Below are positions 1 to 11,596 of a stretch of 60,758 nucleotides of DNA, one piece after another. Made by a program: the position numbers and the translations under genes. The stretch is taken from NCBI RefSeq assembly GCF_001592185.1, contig NZ_BCWL01000002.1:1-60758 (forward strand), given 5' to 3'. Within the stretch, counting starts at the first letter, position 1. Each line of letters starts with the position of its first letter. The stretch is from Bergeriella denitrificans NBRC 102155 (GTDB lineage: Bacteria; Pseudomonadota; Gammaproteobacteria; Burkholderiales; Neisseriaceae). Below the pieces are notes generated by a model that was not told where the DNA came from, ran no database searches, and saw only the letters and a program-made list of their open reading frames with translations.

Positions 1-64
1 TCCGACACGGAAATGCTGTGTGCGGTTTTCAGACGGCCTTTTTGCGGGCGGTGTGGTGAAGCGG

Positions 65-95
65 AAAAAAAGCGGCGATACCTTGCGGTACCGCC
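65..95 (-). terminator. Intrinsic terminator of the nirV-like gene
   Basis: Read leftward, a nine-pair stem (GGCGGTACC / GGTATCGCC, one G-T wobble) with a GCAA tetraloop is followed by seven T. It lies about 35 bases past the stop codon of the nirV-like gene and is a classical Rho-independent terminator not built from DNA uptake sequences. Confidence 0.8.
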
Positions 96-128
96 TAAGC
101 TGCTTTGGTCATAAAACGCCAAAAAAAG

Positions 129-887
129 TTATTTCGCTGCGCAGCGGAAGCCTAAGTTTTTCAATGCGTATTTGGCTTGCAGGCTGGTGCGGATGCCGAA
201 GCGCATGAAGGCAGCGTAGTTGGTCGGGTCGCTCGCGCCTACGGATGCGCCGCTGCAGAACATCTGGCTGTCGGAGTTGCTGGAGTTGAGCTGGCTGCTG
301 TTGAAGTCTTCGGTCCACTCCCAAATCATGCCGTGCATATCGTAGATGCCCCAGTAGTTGGGCTTGCTTTGGCCGATGTTGCGCAGGCCGCTGCGGCCGC
401 CGTCGGCATACCAGTCGAGAATGGTGCGGTTGAAGCCGGGCTCGGCGGTGCCGTTGATTTGGGTGTTGGATGCTTGGGCGGCAAATTCCCATTCGTCGAT
501 GGTGGGCAGGCGCTTGCCTTGCGCTGTGCAGTAGGCGTTGGCGGCAAACCAGGAAACGTTGGTCACGGGGTGTTTCAGCTCGGCGGGTTTGGGCGTGAAG
601 TTATTGCTGCCGTTTTGTACCCAGTGCTCGAGATAGGAGGGCTCGGCCTGTTTGGAGCTGACTTTGCCTTTTTTCCATTGCGGGTGTTTGCGGATAAATT
701 CGGCAAATTCGGCGTTGGTCACGGGGTATTTGTCGATTTGGTAGGGCTTGACGTTAATCATGGGGGTATCTTTTTTCAGATACAGGGGGCGGTAGCTGCC
801 GCCGTCCACTTTGGCCATGTCTGCAGCTATGGCGCTGCTGCAGGCGAGCAGGCCGCCGAGAATGAGGATTTTGCGCAGGGTGTTCAT
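129..887 (-). CDS. nirV: NirV-like formylglycine-generating-enzyme-family protein
   Basis: An exported protein of 252 residues with a signal peptide (MNTLRKILILGGLLACSSAIAA) and an FGE/SUMF1-type domain. Family hallmarks visible are YPVTNAEF near the N-terminus, GMIWEWTEDF in the C-terminal half and the ending GFRCAAK. The reading frame stays open 54 codons further upstream, but the signal peptide and the upstream AAAGAGC support the start at 887. It follows aniA in the same direction. nirV genes of this family accompany copper nitrite reductase genes in several denitrifiers; their biochemical role is not settled. I infer a helper role for AniA from this position. The symbol rests on context more than on sequence identity. 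Confidence 0.75.
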   Translation of the reverse strand: MNTLRKILILGGLLACSSAIAADMAKVDGGSYRPLYLKKDTPMINVKPYQIDKYPVTNAEFAEFIRKHPQWKKGKVSSKQAEPSYLEHWVQNGSNNFTPKPAELKHPVTNVSWFAANAYCTAQGKRLPTIDEWEFAAQASNTQINGTAEPGFNRTILDWYADGGRSGLRNIGQSKPNYWGIYDMHGMIWEWTEDFNSSQLNSSNSDSQMFCSGASVGASDPTNYAAFMRFGIRTSLQAKYALKNLGFRCAAK

Positions 888-927
888 GATGTGCTCTTTA
901 TCGGATCGTTGTTGTGTTTTGGAAACC

Positions 928-970
928 GGTTTTTCAGACGGCCTGAAGCGGCCAAGCCGTCTGAAAAACC
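928..970. terminator. Inverted DUS pair between aniA and nirV
   Basis: Two uptake sequences face each other (GGTTTTTCAGACGGCC and its complement with a short loop). The hairpin is about 95 bases past the aniA stop and 40 bases before the nirV start, so it could end part of the aniA transcripts and lower nirV expression. Confidence 0.6.
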
Positions 971-1062
971 GGCCTGCGGTTGCGGGCTTTGGGAAAAAAG
1001 CCACCGTTATCTTTGGCGCAGCCGGGATAACAGTGGCTTTGCGGTTCACTATCCGTAATGAA

Positions 1063-2214
1063 TTAGTAAGCGTTGGCTGCCGATGCGGCTGATGCTGTGG
1101 CCGGAGCCGGTGCGGCAGAGCCTGCAGGTTGGTAAGCAGTGTCGCTCAGTTTCGGCGTCATGATTTCAGGGTTGGCTTCGCCTTCTACTTTCAGTTGACC
1201 CAGTGCGCCTTTGTTGAATGCGCGGAAGATAGAGTGGTCAACCAGGGTGTAGCTTCCCGGGGTATCGATTTTGAATTCGACGATGGCTGCGCCGCCGGCA
1301 GGAATCACGGTGCTTTGTACGTTTTCGTTAATCAGTTTACCGCCTTCTACATATACTTTGTCGAAGATTTCGCCGATAACGTGGAATGAAGACACCAGGT
1401 TCGGGCCGCCGTTACCGACGTACATACGCACGGTGTCGCCTACGTTGGCTTTCAGGGCGTTTTCACCGGCAATCGAACCTACGTGGCCGTTGAATACAAC
1501 GTATTCAGGCTGCTCGGCGATGGCTTTGTCCATGTCGAAGGCTTGCAGGCCTTGTGCGCCGTATTTGCCTTTGGTGTAGAAGTCGCCTTGTACGATGTAG
1601 AACTCTTTATCTACTTTCGGCAGACCTTCTTTAGGCTCAACCAAAATCAGACCGTACATACCGTTGGCGATGTGCATGCCGACAGGAGCCACGGCGCAGT
1701 GGTAGATATACAGGCCGGATTGCAGGGCTTTGAAGCTGAAAGTAGAAGTGCGGCCGGGTGCGGTAAAGGTGGCTTCTGCGCCGCCGCCGGGGCCGGTAGC
1801 TGCGTGGAAGTCAACGTTGTGCGGTACGGTAGAAGACGGGTCGTTAGAGAATTCCACTTCTACGGTGTCGCCTTCGCGTACGCGGATCATTTGGCCCGGT
1901 ACGTCGCCGTCGAATGTCCAGTAGTGGTAATCCACGCCGTCAGCCATTTTCATGGTTTTTTCTACGGTGGTCATTTTCACGCGGACTTTGGCCGGTGTGT
2001 CGCGGTCGATGGCCGGCGGTACTTCCGGTGCGTGGGTCATGACGGCATCGATAACGGGCAGCTCGCTTGAAGGCACGTCGGCAGCTTGGGCGGCCGGAGC
2101 GGAAGCTTCTGCGGCAGCCGCAGGTGCAGCGGCTTGTTCGGCAGGTTTGTCGCCGCCGCAGGCAGCTAAAGCGAACATGGAAGCAATGATTGCAGCTAAG
2201 GCTTGGCGTTTCAT
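1063..2214 (-). CDS. aniA: AniA, outer-membrane copper nitrite reductase
   Basis: Reduces nitrite to nitric oxide in the first step of the truncated neisserial denitrification pathway. The 383-residue protein starts with a lipoprotein signal ending LAACGG, then an Ala/Pro-rich linker (about residues 20-50) and two cupredoxin domains. Copper-site motifs are seen: [21 protein letters not shown] (type 1 and type 2 ligands) and SSFHVIGE. The Ala/Ser-rich tail resembles the extended C-terminus of neisserial AniA. It is divergent from norB, whose product removes the NO made here. An FNR box lies at the expected distance upstream. The length and near-continuous likeness to gonococcal AniA make the call firm. 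Confidence 0.97.
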   Translation of the reverse strand: MKRQALAAIIASMFALAACGGDKPAEQAAAPAAAAEASAPAAQAADVPSSELPVIDAVMTHAPEVPPAIDRDTPAKVRVKMTTVEKTMKMADGVDYHYWTFDGDVPGQMIRVREGDTVEVEFSNDPSSTVPHNVDFHAATGPGGGAEATFTAPGRTSTFSFKALQSGLYIYHCAVAPVGMHIANGMYGLILVEPKEGLPKVDKEFYIVQGDFYTKGKYGAQGLQAFDMDKAIAEQPEYVVFNGHVGSIAGENALKANVGDTVRMYVGNGGPNLVSSFHVIGEIFDKVYVEGGKLINENVQSTVIPAGGAAIVEFKIDTPGSYTLVDHSIFRAFNKGALGQLKVEGEANPEIMTPKLSDTAYQPAGSAAPAPATASAASAANAY

Positions 2215-2280
2215 AGTTATATTCCTTTTGTGGAAGAAATGTGGTTTTGAGAAAAACGGGTTAATGTGTAGTTTTGCGTA

Positions 2281-2286
2281 ATTATG
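2281..2286 (-). promoter_or_regulatory. aniA -10 element
   Basis: CATAAT on the minus strand lies so that transcription would begin near 2274, which puts the centre of the FNR box at about -41.5, the class II activation distance. No good -35 hexamer is present, as expected for an FNR-dependent promoter. Confidence 0.6.
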
Positions 2287-2308
2287 TAGAGGTCTCGCGC
2301 AAAATATA

Positions 2309-2322
2309 TTGACCTAAATCAA
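2309..2322 (-). promoter_or_regulatory. FNR box (anaerobox) of aniA
   Basis: Read leftward the site is TTGAT-TTAG-GTCAA, matching the FNR consensus TTGAT-N4-ATCAA at nine of ten defined positions. Neisserial aniA is known to be activated by FNR when oxygen is low. The rest of this 411-base aniA-norB gap (2215-2625) is AT-rich with several short palindromes (for example ATTTTC-T-GAAAAT at 2399-2411) that may include NsrR or NarP sites I cannot assign by eye. Confidence 0.85.
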
Positions 2323-2544
2323 TTAATTCACAAAATATGAACCTTTATTTACCAAATTAATACCTAGTAACTAGCAGAAATTAGTTATTTATAACTAGAT
2401 TTTCTGAAAATTCTGCGAATGGGTTTGTCGGTGTTTTGCAAAGATTGACGGTGTCATCAGGCTAAATAAGAATGATTTTGAATGTAAAAGCGTAAATATG
2501 CAAATAAAAGTAACGAAACCATTCCTTTGCGGCGAAAAGCGTGC

Positions 2545-2550
2545 TACAAT
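2545..2550 (+). promoter_or_regulatory. Probable norB -10 element
   Basis: TACAAT preceded by TGC (an extended -10) lies 76 bases before the norB start codon. The hexamer 17 bases upstream (TTCCTT) is a weak -35. norB is known to be repressed by NsrR in pathogenic neisseriae; I could not pick out that operator with confidence. Confidence 0.45.
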
Positions 2551-2625
2551 CCTTAACATTCATATTCAATGAATTAATTTCTCTGACTATAAGCAACCAC
2601 TTTATACCAAAAAGGAGTACCTGAA

Positions 2626-4881
2626 ATGGGACAGTACAAGAAGCTCTGGTACTTACTGTTTGCAGTGCTGACAGTTTGTTTCACCATTCTTGGCTATATG
2701 GGTAGCGAGGTTTATAAAAAAGCGCCTCCTTATCCCGAACAAGTCGTTTCGGCTTCAGGCAAAGTTCTGATGACCAAAGACGACATTCTGGCCGGCCAAT
2801 CGGCTTGGCAAACCACCGGCGGTATGGAAGTCGGCTCGGTATTGGGTCACGGTGCCTACCAAGCGCCCGACTGGACTGCCGACTGGCTGCACCGCGAGCT
2901 GGTGGCTTGGTTGGACATCACCGCTCAAGACACTTACGGTAAGAAATTTGCCGAATTGGGTGCGGAAGAGCAGGCTGTGTTGAAAACCCGCCTGGCCGAT
3001 GAATACCGCGAGCAAAGCCGTGTGAAAGAAGACGGCAGCGTGGTCATCAGCGATACCCGCGTGAAAGCCATCGAAGCCATTACCCCTTACTATATGGGTG
3101 TGTACGGCGACGATCCGGCCTTCCAGCAAACCCGCGAACACTTCGCAATGAAAAACAACACATTGCCGAGCGTGGAAGCGCGTCAAAAGCTGTTTAACTT
3201 CTTCTTCTGGACTGCATGGTCTGCTTCTGCCAACCGTCCGGGCGAAACCTTTACCTATACCAACAACTGGCCGCACGAGCCGCTGATTAATAATGTGCCG
3301 ACTACCGAAAACTATATGTGGTCGTTCACCAGCGTGGTCTTGCTGCTGATGGGCATCGGCCTGCTGATGTGGGGTTACTCTTTCCTGACCAAACACGAAG
3401 AAGTGCAAGTGCCGACCGAAGATCCGCTGTCCAAAATCCAGCTGACCCCTTCGCAAAAAGCCTTGGGTAAATATGTTTTCCTGACTGTTGCGCTGTTTGT
3501 GGCACAGGTATTGCTGGGCGGTCTGACCGCGCACTACACCGTGGAAGGCCAAGGTTTCTACGGCATCGACAAGGCTTTGGGCTTTGAAATGGCCGACTTG
3601 TTCCCGTATGCCCTGACCCGTACTTGGCACATCCAATCTGCGATTTTCTGGATTGCCACAGGCTTCCTGACTGCGGGCTTGTTCCTGGCACCGATTGTCA
3701 ACGGCGGTAAAGATCCGAAATTCCAACGCGCCGGCGTAAACTTCCTGTATATCGCCCTGTTTATTGTGGTTGGCGGCTCTTATGCCGGTAACTTCCTGGC
3801 GCTGACCCACATCATTCCGCCTGAGCTGAACTTCTGGTTCGGCCACCAAGGTTACGAATATCTGGACTTGGGCCGTTTCTGGCAGCTGCTGTTGATGGTC
3901 GGTCTGCTGTTGTGGCTGTTCCTGATGCTGCGCTGTACCGTGACCGCCTTTAAAGAAAAAGGCACCGACAAAAACCTGTTGGCAATTTTCGTTGCCTCTA
4001 TGGTCGGTGTGGGCGTGTTCTACGCACCGGGCTTGTTCTACGGCGAAAAATCTCCGATTGCCGTGATGGAATACTGGCGCTGGTGGGTGGTACACCTGTG
4101 GGTAGAAGGCTTCTTCGAAGTATTCGCCACCGCCGCATTTGCCTTTATTTTCTACAACATGGGCTTCGTGCGCCGCAGCACCGCTACCGCCTCTACTCTG
4201 GCCGCTGCCGCCATCTTCATGCTGGGCGGTATTCCGGGCACGCTGCACCACCTGTACTTCACCGGTACCACTTCGGCTTCTATGGCCATCGGCGCATGTT
4301 TCTCCGCCTTGGAAGTCGTGCCTTTGGTATTGCTGGGTCGTGAAGCGTACGAACACTGGTCTTACCAACACCTGTCGCCTTGGGCAAAACGTCTGCGCTG
4401 GCCGCTGATGTGCTTCGTGGCCGTGGCATTCTGGAACATGATCGGTGCCGGCGTATTCGGCTTCCTGATTAACCCGCCGATTTCCCTGTTCTACATCCAA
4501 GGTCTGAACACCACCGCCGTACACGCACACGCCGCTCTGTTTGGTGTATACGGTTTCCTGGCACTGGGCTTCGTATTGCTGGTGGCCCGTTACCTGAAAC
4601 CGGATGTCGAGTTTGACGACAAACTGATGACTTGGGCATTCTGGCTGCTCAACGGCGGCTTGGTCGGCATGATTGCCATCAGCCTGCTGCCGGTCGGCGT
4701 GATTCAAGCCTACGCTTCGATTACCGAAGGCTTGTGGTATGCCCGCAGCGAAGAATTCATGCAAATGGAAATCCTCGATACCCTGCGCTGGGTGCGTACC
4801 GCAGCCGACTTAATCTTCATCGGCGGTGCCGTATGCGTCGCATGGCAGGCAACCAAAATCGTATTCAGCCGCAGCAAATAA
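2626..4881 (+). CDS. norB: NorB, quinol-dependent nitric oxide reductase
   Basis: Single-subunit qNOR of 751 residues in the inner membrane; it takes electrons from quinol and reduces two NO to N2O, detoxifying the product of AniA. The first 230 residues form the periplasmic cytochrome-c-like extension (no CXXCH) typical of qNOR, followed by the multi-helix heme-copper-oxidase-like core. Metal-ligand segments are visible: RTWHIQ, VHLWVEGFFEVF, GTLHHLYFTG (the FeB histidines) and AVHAHAALFGVYGF. A strong ribosome site (AAAGGAG) precedes the ATG. The gene is divergent from aniA and ends in a DUS terminator. Confidence 0.97.
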   Translation: MGQYKKLWYLLFAVLTVCFTILGYMGSEVYKKAPPYPEQVVSASGKVLMTKDDILAGQSAWQTTGGMEVGSVLGHGAYQAPDWTADWLHRELVAWLDITAQDTYGKKFAELGAEEQAVLKTRLADEYREQSRVKEDGSVVISDTRVKAIEAITPYYMGVYGDDPAFQQTREHFAMKNNTLPSVEARQKLFNFFFWTAWSASANRPGETFTYTNNWPHEPLINNVPTTENYMWSFTSVVLLLMGIGLLMWGYSFLTKHEEVQVPTEDPLSKIQLTPSQKALGKYVFLTVALFVAQVLLGGLTAHYTVEGQGFYGIDKALGFEMADLFPYALTRTWHIQSAIFWIATGFLTAGLFLAPIVNGGKDPKFQRAGVNFLYIALFIVVGGSYAGNFLALTHIIPPELNFWFGHQGYEYLDLGRFWQLLLMVGLLLWLFLMLRCTVTAFKEKGTDKNLLAIFVASMVGVGVFYAPGLFYGEKSPIAVMEYWRWWVVHLWVEGFFEVFATAAFAFIFYNMGFVRRSTATASTLAAAAIFMLGGIPGTLHHLYFTGTTSASMAIGACFSALEVVPLVLLGREAYEHWSYQHLSPWAKRLRWPLMCFVAVAFWNMIGAGVFGFLINPPISLFYIQGLNTTAVHAHAALFGVYGFLALGFVLLVARYLKPDVEFDDKLMTWAFWLLNGGLVGMIAISLLPVGVIQAYASITEGLWYARSEEFMQMEILDTLRWVRTAADLIFIGGAVCVAWQATKIVFSRSK

Positions 4882-4910
4882 AGCTGAATGTCTATCGGAT
4901 TGAATACACC

Positions 4911-4945
4911 GAAAAAGCCGTCTGAAAATTCAGACGGCTTTTTTT
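4911..4945 (+). terminator. Inverted DUS terminator after norB
   Basis: AAAAAGCCGTCTGAA and TTCAGACGGCTTTTTTT form a near-perfect hairpin ending in a T-run, 30 bases after the norB stop. Confidence 0.85.
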
Positions 4946-5098
4946 GATGCCCGCAGTGCAGAATAGGGCTGCGGAGTAGAGAAATAGGCCGGTTGTGAAT
5001 GTGGCCATAGCTGAACATACGACTGCTCCGCTATAATCGGCATATCCGCTGACATTTTAGTCACGACAGACTTTTATTACCGGAAACAGGAGGACATC

Positions 5099-5545
5099 AT
5101 GAAAGCAAAACTAGGGCAGGCAGCCGCAGCCTGTCTCGCCGCGCTACTGGCCGCCGCGCCCGCCCATGCCGCCGATGAGCAGGCCAAAATCGATTTGGTG
5201 AAAAAAGTGTATCAAACCGAGCAATATGCCCGCTACGCGTCGCCGTCGTTTCAAAAAATCATCCGCCTGGGCAACAAGGCCGCCGAAAAAGCCGACCCGG
5301 AAATGGCGTGCGAAATGTACGAGCATTACGCCATCGGCTTGGGCAACGGCGATTCGGATGTGAAAAACCTGAAAATCACGCCGATGAAAGGTAATCTGGT
5401 GCGCGCCACTTTCCGAAACGGCGATGAACAAGTCAGCACCGATTTCGACATCAGCTGCACCAAAGGCCGCTGCGTGATTAATGATGTCAACGGCTACCGC
5501 GACATCTACCGCCGGATTATCCGCACCCGCTCTTGCGGTGATTGA
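5099..5545 (+). CDS. Small exported protein of unknown function
   Basis: A 148-residue protein with a clear Sec signal peptide (MKAKLGQAAAACLAALLAAA, cleavage after AHA) and a compact mature part of about 124 residues containing four cysteines (MACEM, ISCTKGRC, RSCGD) that could form disulfides in the periplasm. A strong ribosome site (CAGGAGG) sits seven bases before the ATG. I do not recognise the family. It is a single-gene unit between two DUS terminators, beside but not inside the denitrification block. Confidence 0.85.
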   Translation: MKAKLGQAAAACLAALLAAAPAHAADEQAKIDLVKKVYQTEQYARYASPSFQKIIRLGNKAAEKADPEMACEMYEHYAIGLGNGDSDVKNLKITPMKGNLVRATFRNGDEQVSTDFDISCTKGRCVINDVNGYRDIYRRIIRTRSCGD

Positions 5546-5559
5546 TGATTGGTTTGCAT

Positions 5560-5604
5560 GAAAAAAGCCGTCTGAAAAATCGATGATTTTCAGACGGCTT
5601 TTTT
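5560..5604. terminator. Bidirectional inverted DUS terminator
   Basis: AAAAAAGCCGTCTGAA, a short ATCGAT-containing loop, then TTCAGACGGCTTTTTTG. It separates the small exported protein gene from the convergent ppc and can end both. Confidence 0.85.
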
Positions 5605-5618
5605 GATGCCTACACAGA

Positions 5619-8321
5619 TTAGCCGGTGTTACGCAGACCTTGCGCCACGCCGTTGATGGTGAGATGGACCATCAGCAGGGCGTGCGGGTCTTCCGGGTTT
5701 TGGCGCAGGCGTTTGAGCATGGCGACCTGCAGACCGTTGAGCGCGTTCAGATAGGGAATACGCAGCGCCAGCGAGCGGGCCAGGCTGCGGTTGTCGCTCA
5801 AAAGCTCGGTGGTTTGCAGAATATCCAGCAGGGCTTTGCGGCTCTTCAGGTATTCTTCTTTAATCATGGCGAAAATCACGGCGGCTTTTTCGGGCGATTC
5901 GCTCAATTCGGCATAATCTTCCGCCAGCGTGATGTCGGTTTTCGCCATTACCTGCTCCATATTCGACAGCATGGCTTGGAAAAACGGGTTGTTTTTCGCG
6001 TGCTGCTGCATCAGCGTCATATTGGCCGGGTTTTGCTGACACAAAGTCACGACCGCGCTGCCGAAGCCGTACCAAGCAGGCAGCATCAGGCGGTTTTGCA
6101 TCCAGGAGAAGACCCACGGAATGGCGCGCAAATCCTGAATCCGCGCCAGCGTTTTGCGGCTGGCGGGACGGCTGCCGAGGTTGAGGGTGGCGATTTCGCG
6201 TATCGGGCTGGTTTGCAGGAAGTAGTCGATGAAGTCTTCATGCGTAATCAGCTCGCGGTAGTATTGGAACGAAATATCCGACAAAGCCTGCATCATCTCG
6301 GAATCGGGGTCTTTGCGGTCGGGCAGCAGGCTGGCTTCCAGCGTGGCGGCGACCAGCGTTTCCAGATTGCGGCGGGCATTGCTCGGGTCGGCGTATTTGG
6401 CGGTGATGACTTCGCCCTGCTCGGTAATGCGGATTTGACCGGCCACGCTGCCTGCGGGCTGCGCCAAAATCGCTTGGTAAGACGGGCCGCCGCCGCGGCC
6501 GACGCTGCCGCCGCGGCCGTGGAACAGGCGCATACGCACGTCGTATTTTTTAAACAGCTCCACCAAGCCCAATTCGGCCTGATACAGACACCACGAACTG
6601 GCGACGTAGCCGCCGTCTTTATTGGAGTCGGAATAGCCGAGCATGATTTCCTGAATATTGTCGCGGCTGGAGAGCAGCGCGCGGTACCATTCCAGCGCAA
6701 ACATGGTGTCCATCACCGGGCAGGCGTTTTCCAGCGCTTCGATGGTTTCAAACAGCGGCACGATATTCATACGGCTCTGCGGCTTGCCGTCGGTTACGCT
6801 CAAGAGGCCGCTTTCTTTCAGCAGTAGGGCGACGGCCAGCAGATCGCTGGGTTTTTCGCAGTTGGAAATAATGCACTGGGTCACGGCTTCTTCGCCGAAT
6901 TCGTCTTTGATTTTGCGCGCTTCGTTGAAAATCGCTAACTCGCGGCGGGCGTGTTCACTGTAGGTGACAAACGGGCTGTAGAGCGGGCGCTGGTGGTGCA
7001 GTTCGCGCAGCAGGGCGGCCTGTTTTTCGTCTTCCGAGAGCTGCCAATAATCTTCTAAACCGGCAGATTGGAACAGCTCGGCTACCACATCGCCGTGTTT
7101 TTCCGCGTGCTGGCGCAAATCCAGCGGCATCATGTGAAAGCCGCATACGGAAGCGGTGCGGATAATGTCGGCGATGCGGCTGTCGGCGGTGAGGCTGCTG
7201 CCGTTGTCGCGCAGCGAGCGTTGCAGGGCGTGCAGGTCGCGGAGAAACTCGGCGGCATGGGCGTAAGGTTCGCCGAAGCCGAATTTGCTGCCCAAGCCCA
7301 GGCCGAGCGCGCGCGCTTTGCCCATCACGCGTGCCATGATATAGGCGATGGCGCGGCGGTAAGGCTCTTCGGCGCGGGCGATTTCTTTATCGGGCGACTG
7401 CTCGGCCATCGCCGTTACATCATCATTGACGCTGACTCGGCGGGTGGAAAGCGGCAGCTCGCGGTAGAGCTTGTCCAGCTCGGCGCGGTAATGGCGGAAC
7501 ACGGCATCGGCGTGGCGGGTAAAGGCGTGGCGCAGCGTTTCGGCGGTCACGAAAGGGTTGCCGTCGCGGTCGCCGCCGATCCAGCCGCCGATTTTCAGAA
7601 TATCGGGCACGCGGATGCCGGGATAGGCCGTCTGAAGATCGCGCTCCATGCCGCGGTAGAGTTTGGGCAGAGCTTCAAAAAAGCTCATCGGGAAGATGGA
7701 TACGCCGTTGTTGATTTCATCGTTGACGGTGATTTTGTAGTGGCGGGTTTCGCTGGTCTGCCACAGGCCGAGCAGGATGGTGTCGATTTCGCGGCGCAAA
7801 TCCGCCAGCGCCGTCGCGTTGGTGCAGCGTTCGCGCTTGGGCAGCAGGGCGCGGATGCGGCGGTTGAAGCTCAATACCGACTGGCGCTGTACCTCGGTCG
7901 GGTGCGCGGTCAACACGGCAGTGACATTGGTGGCGTCGAGTTGCGTCTGCAGGGTTTTGCTGTCCACCTGGCCGGCACGCAGCTTGCGTACGGTATCGGC
8001 CAGGCTGCCTTCGGCGGCATCGTGTCCGGCATCTTCGTGAACTTGGCGGCGGCGCTCGTGGTGTACGTCTTCGGCGATATTGAGAATTTGCGCCAGCAGG
8101 CCGCAAGCCAGCGTTAAATCATGGGTTTGGCGCTCGTCGAGCTGGGGCAGTACTTTTTCAATCACCGCGCCGCTGTCGTCGGAGGCCGACAGCAGTTTGA
8201 CGGTTTCCACCACCAGCGGCGATGCTTCTTCATGCAAAAGGTCGAACAGGGATTGTTTTAAAAATTCCGCATCGGCCGCCAGCGCGGCATCTTTGGGGTT
8301 ATTCAGGATATGGAGCTGCAT
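5619..8321 (-). CDS. ppc: Phosphoenolpyruvate carboxylase
   Basis: Adds bicarbonate to phosphoenolpyruvate to give oxaloacetate, refilling the TCA cycle; a cytosolic tetramer. At 900 residues it has the usual length. Catalytic segments are present in order: VLTAHPTE (about residue 155), [23 protein letters not shown], and the glycine loop [14 protein letters not shown]; it ends in RNTG, the conserved C-terminus that carries the aspartate-inhibition site. I start at MQLHILNN (8321) because of the GAGAGAG just upstream; the frame is open 19 codons further but without family likeness. It is divergent from ettA. Confidence 0.95.
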   Translation of the reverse strand: MQLHILNNPKDAALAADAEFLKQSLFDLLHEEASPLVVETVKLLSASDDSGAVIEKVLPQLDERQTHDLTLACGLLAQILNIAEDVHHERRRQVHEDAGHDAAEGSLADTVRKLRAGQVDSKTLQTQLDATNVTAVLTAHPTEVQRQSVLSFNRRIRALLPKRERCTNATALADLRREIDTILLGLWQTSETRHYKITVNDEINNGVSIFPMSFFEALPKLYRGMERDLQTAYPGIRVPDILKIGGWIGGDRDGNPFVTAETLRHAFTRHADAVFRHYRAELDKLYRELPLSTRRVSVNDDVTAMAEQSPDKEIARAEEPYRRAIAYIMARVMGKARALGLGLGSKFGFGEPYAHAAEFLRDLHALQRSLRDNGSSLTADSRIADIIRTASVCGFHMMPLDLRQHAEKHGDVVAELFQSAGLEDYWQLSEDEKQAALLRELHHQRPLYSPFVTYSEHARRELAIFNEARKIKDEFGEEAVTQCIISNCEKPSDLLAVALLLKESGLLSVTDGKPQSRMNIVPLFETIEALENACPVMDTMFALEWYRALLSSRDNIQEIMLGYSDSNKDGGYVASSWCLYQAELGLVELFKKYDVRMRLFHGRGGSVGRGGGPSYQAILAQPAGSVAGQIRITEQGEVITAKYADPSNARRNLETLVAATLEASLLPDRKDPDSEMMQALSDISFQYYRELITHEDFIDYFLQTSPIREIATLNLGSRPASRKTLARIQDLRAIPWVFSWMQNRLMLPAWYGFGSAVVTLCQQNPANMTLMQQHAKNNPFFQAMLSNMEQVMAKTDITLAEDYAELSESPEKAAVIFAMIKEEYLKSRKALLDILQTTELLSDNRSLARSLALRIPYLNALNGLQVAMLKRLRQNPEDPHALLMVHLTINGVAQGLRNTG

Positions 8322-8480
8322 GGTTTCTCTCTCTTCAATCAGGCAGATTGCGGATCCGGAGCGCCGGCGCGCGGACACGCAACAGGATATGAAATTAAAT
8401 TCCGCTAACGGCAGGATAAATCAAACTTTCCAAACCGACAAGCCTGATATTTGTTTCATAAGAAATAAATTGATGCCGCG

Positions 8481-8524
8481 CCGCCATGCCGTCTGAAAAA
8501 CGCGTTTTTCAGACGGCATGGCGG
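8481..8524. repeat. 44-bp palindrome of two AT-type DUS
   Basis: CCGCCATGCCGTCTGAAAAA and its exact reverse complement meet around CGCG. Unlike the other inverted pairs it lies between two divergent genes (ppc and ettA), where neither needs a terminator, and it carries the ATGCCGTCTGAA form of the uptake sequence. Confidence 0.85.
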
Positions 8525-8603
8525 CAATATTTTTCAAGCTGCCTGATTTGTGTTTTTCAGTTAAAATCAAACTATCTGTATCCATCACCCACGAAAGATT
8601 TTC

Positions 8604-10277
<1,674 letters not shown>

Positions 10278-10280
10278 GCT

Positions 10281-10325
10281 AAAAAAGCCGTCTGAAAAAT
10301 CGATGATTTTCAGACGGCTTTTTTT
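10281..10325. terminator. Bidirectional inverted DUS terminator (ettA/hemA)
   Basis: AAAAAAGCCGTCTGAA and TTCAGACGGCTTTTTTT flank the same ATCGAT-containing loop found in the hairpin at 5560. It lies between convergent ettA and hemA. Confidence 0.85.
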
Positions 10326-10345
10326 ATCAAGAGATTTCAAGAGAT

Positions 10346-11596
10346 TTAATGCTGATCCAAATGATAAATTTGGGCAACGGTTTCAATCAGGTTGCTGTCG
10401 TCGGCTCCGGCTTTATTCAAAGTACTGGTGGGGGAGTGGAGCAGCTTATTGGTTAATTGGATGGAAAGGCGCTCAAGTACTTCTTCGGCGGGGGTGCCTT
10501 TGGAAAGCTGCTTCATGGCGTTTTCGAGTACTTGTCGGCGGGCGCGTTCGCCTTCGTCGCGCAGGGCGCGGATTAGGGGGACGCTTTGGCGGCTTTTCTG
10601 CCATTTAACGAATTCGGCGACTTTTTCTTCTACCATGGCTTCGGCAGCAGAAGCGGCTTTTTGGCGAGCTTCTTTGCCGCTTTGCACGATTTCCATCATA
10701 TCGTCCACGGTGTAGAGATAGGCGTCGTTCAGTTCGGCGACTTCGGCTTCGATGTCGCGGGGGACGGCCAGGTCTAAAAGGAACACCGGCATGTGTTGGC
10801 GTTTTTTCAGGGCGCGTTCGACCATGCCTTTGCCGACTAAAGGCAGCTGGCTGGCGGTGGAGGAAACAATGACGTCGTATTCGTGCAGGATGTCGGGCAG
10901 CGCGCCGAGCAGGCAAGGCTCGGCGTGGACGCTGAGTTTATCGCACAATTCTTGCGCGCGCGGCAGGGTACGGTTGGCGACGGTAATCAGTTTGGGCTGC
11001 TTGGCGGCAAAATAGGTGGCAACCAGCTCAATCATTTCGCCGGCACCGATAAACAATACGTTTAAGTCGGCAATATCGGGAAAGATTTGCTCGGCCATTT
11101 TGACGGAAGCGGAGGCCATGGAGACGGAGTTTTCGCCTACTGCGGTATCGGTACGGACTTCTTTGGCCACGGCAAAGGTTTTTTGGAACATGGCGTTCAG
11201 GTGGCTGTCCATACTTTCCTGCTCTTGCGCGATGCGGACGGCGTCTTTGATTTGGCCGAGAATCTGCGGCTCGCCCAATACCATGGAATCCAAGCCGCAG
11301 GCAACGCGGAAGGCGTGGCGGACGGTTTCGTTACTGTCGAGGGTATAGAGGTAGGGGCGGATTTCTTCGAGCGGCAGGTCGTGGTATTGCGCCAGCCATG
11401 CGATGATTTCTTCGGTTTCGCCGACGCAGTAAAGCTCGGTACGGTTACAGGTAGAGAGAATGACTGCTTCTTTGGCCGCGCGGCTGTGGGCCAGACGGTG
11501 TACGGCTTCAGGCAAATCGGCGGCTGTGAAAGCCAGCTTTTCGCGTATGCTCAAAGGCGCGGTTTGGTGGTTGAGTCCGACGGCTGTAAGTTGCAT
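10346..11596 (-). CDS. hemA: Glutamyl-tRNA reductase
   Basis: Reduces the glutamate on tRNA-Glu to glutamate-1-semialdehyde with NADPH, the first committed step of heme synthesis by the C5 route. The 416-residue protein starts MQLTAVGLNHQTAPLSIREK, has the catalytic cysteine at residue 50 in STCNRTELY, an NADP-binding stretch VLFIGAGEMIELVATYF, and the helical C-terminal dimerisation domain. Its heme product serves NorB and the respiratory cytochromes. It appears to be a single-gene unit converging on ettA. Confidence 0.96.
   Translation of the reverse strand: MQLTAVGLNHQTAPLSIREKLAFTAADLPEAVHRLAHSRAAKEAVILSTCNRTELYCVGETEEIIAWLAQYHDLPLEEIRPYLYTLDSNETVRHAFRVACGLDSMVLGEPQILGQIKDAVRIAQEQESMDSHLNAMFQKTFAVAKEVRTDTAVGENSVSMASASVKMAEQIFPDIADLNVLFIGAGEMIELVATYFAAKQPKLITVANRTLPRAQELCDKLSVHAEPCLLGALPDILHEYDVIVSSTASQLPLVGKGMVERALKKRQHMPVFLLDLAVPRDIEAEVAELNDAYLYTVDDMMEIVQSGKEARQKAASAAEAMVEEKVAEFVKWQKSRQSVPLIRALRDEGERARRQVLENAMKQLSKGTPAEEVLERLSIQLTNKLLHSPTSTLNKAGADDSNLIETVAQIYHLDQH

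Noticed and set aside
2446-2456. TGAC-GGT-GTCA as a second FNR half-palindrome in the aniA-norB gap.
   Set aside because: The half-site spacing does not fit TTGAT-N4-ATCAA and the position does not suit norB activation.
2755-4764. A long open frame opposite norB, and similar ones opposite mtrD, ppc, hemA, dnaB and fbp.
   Set aside because: They mirror the codon structure of strongly biased real genes; their translations are His/Gln/Arg-rich and without domains.
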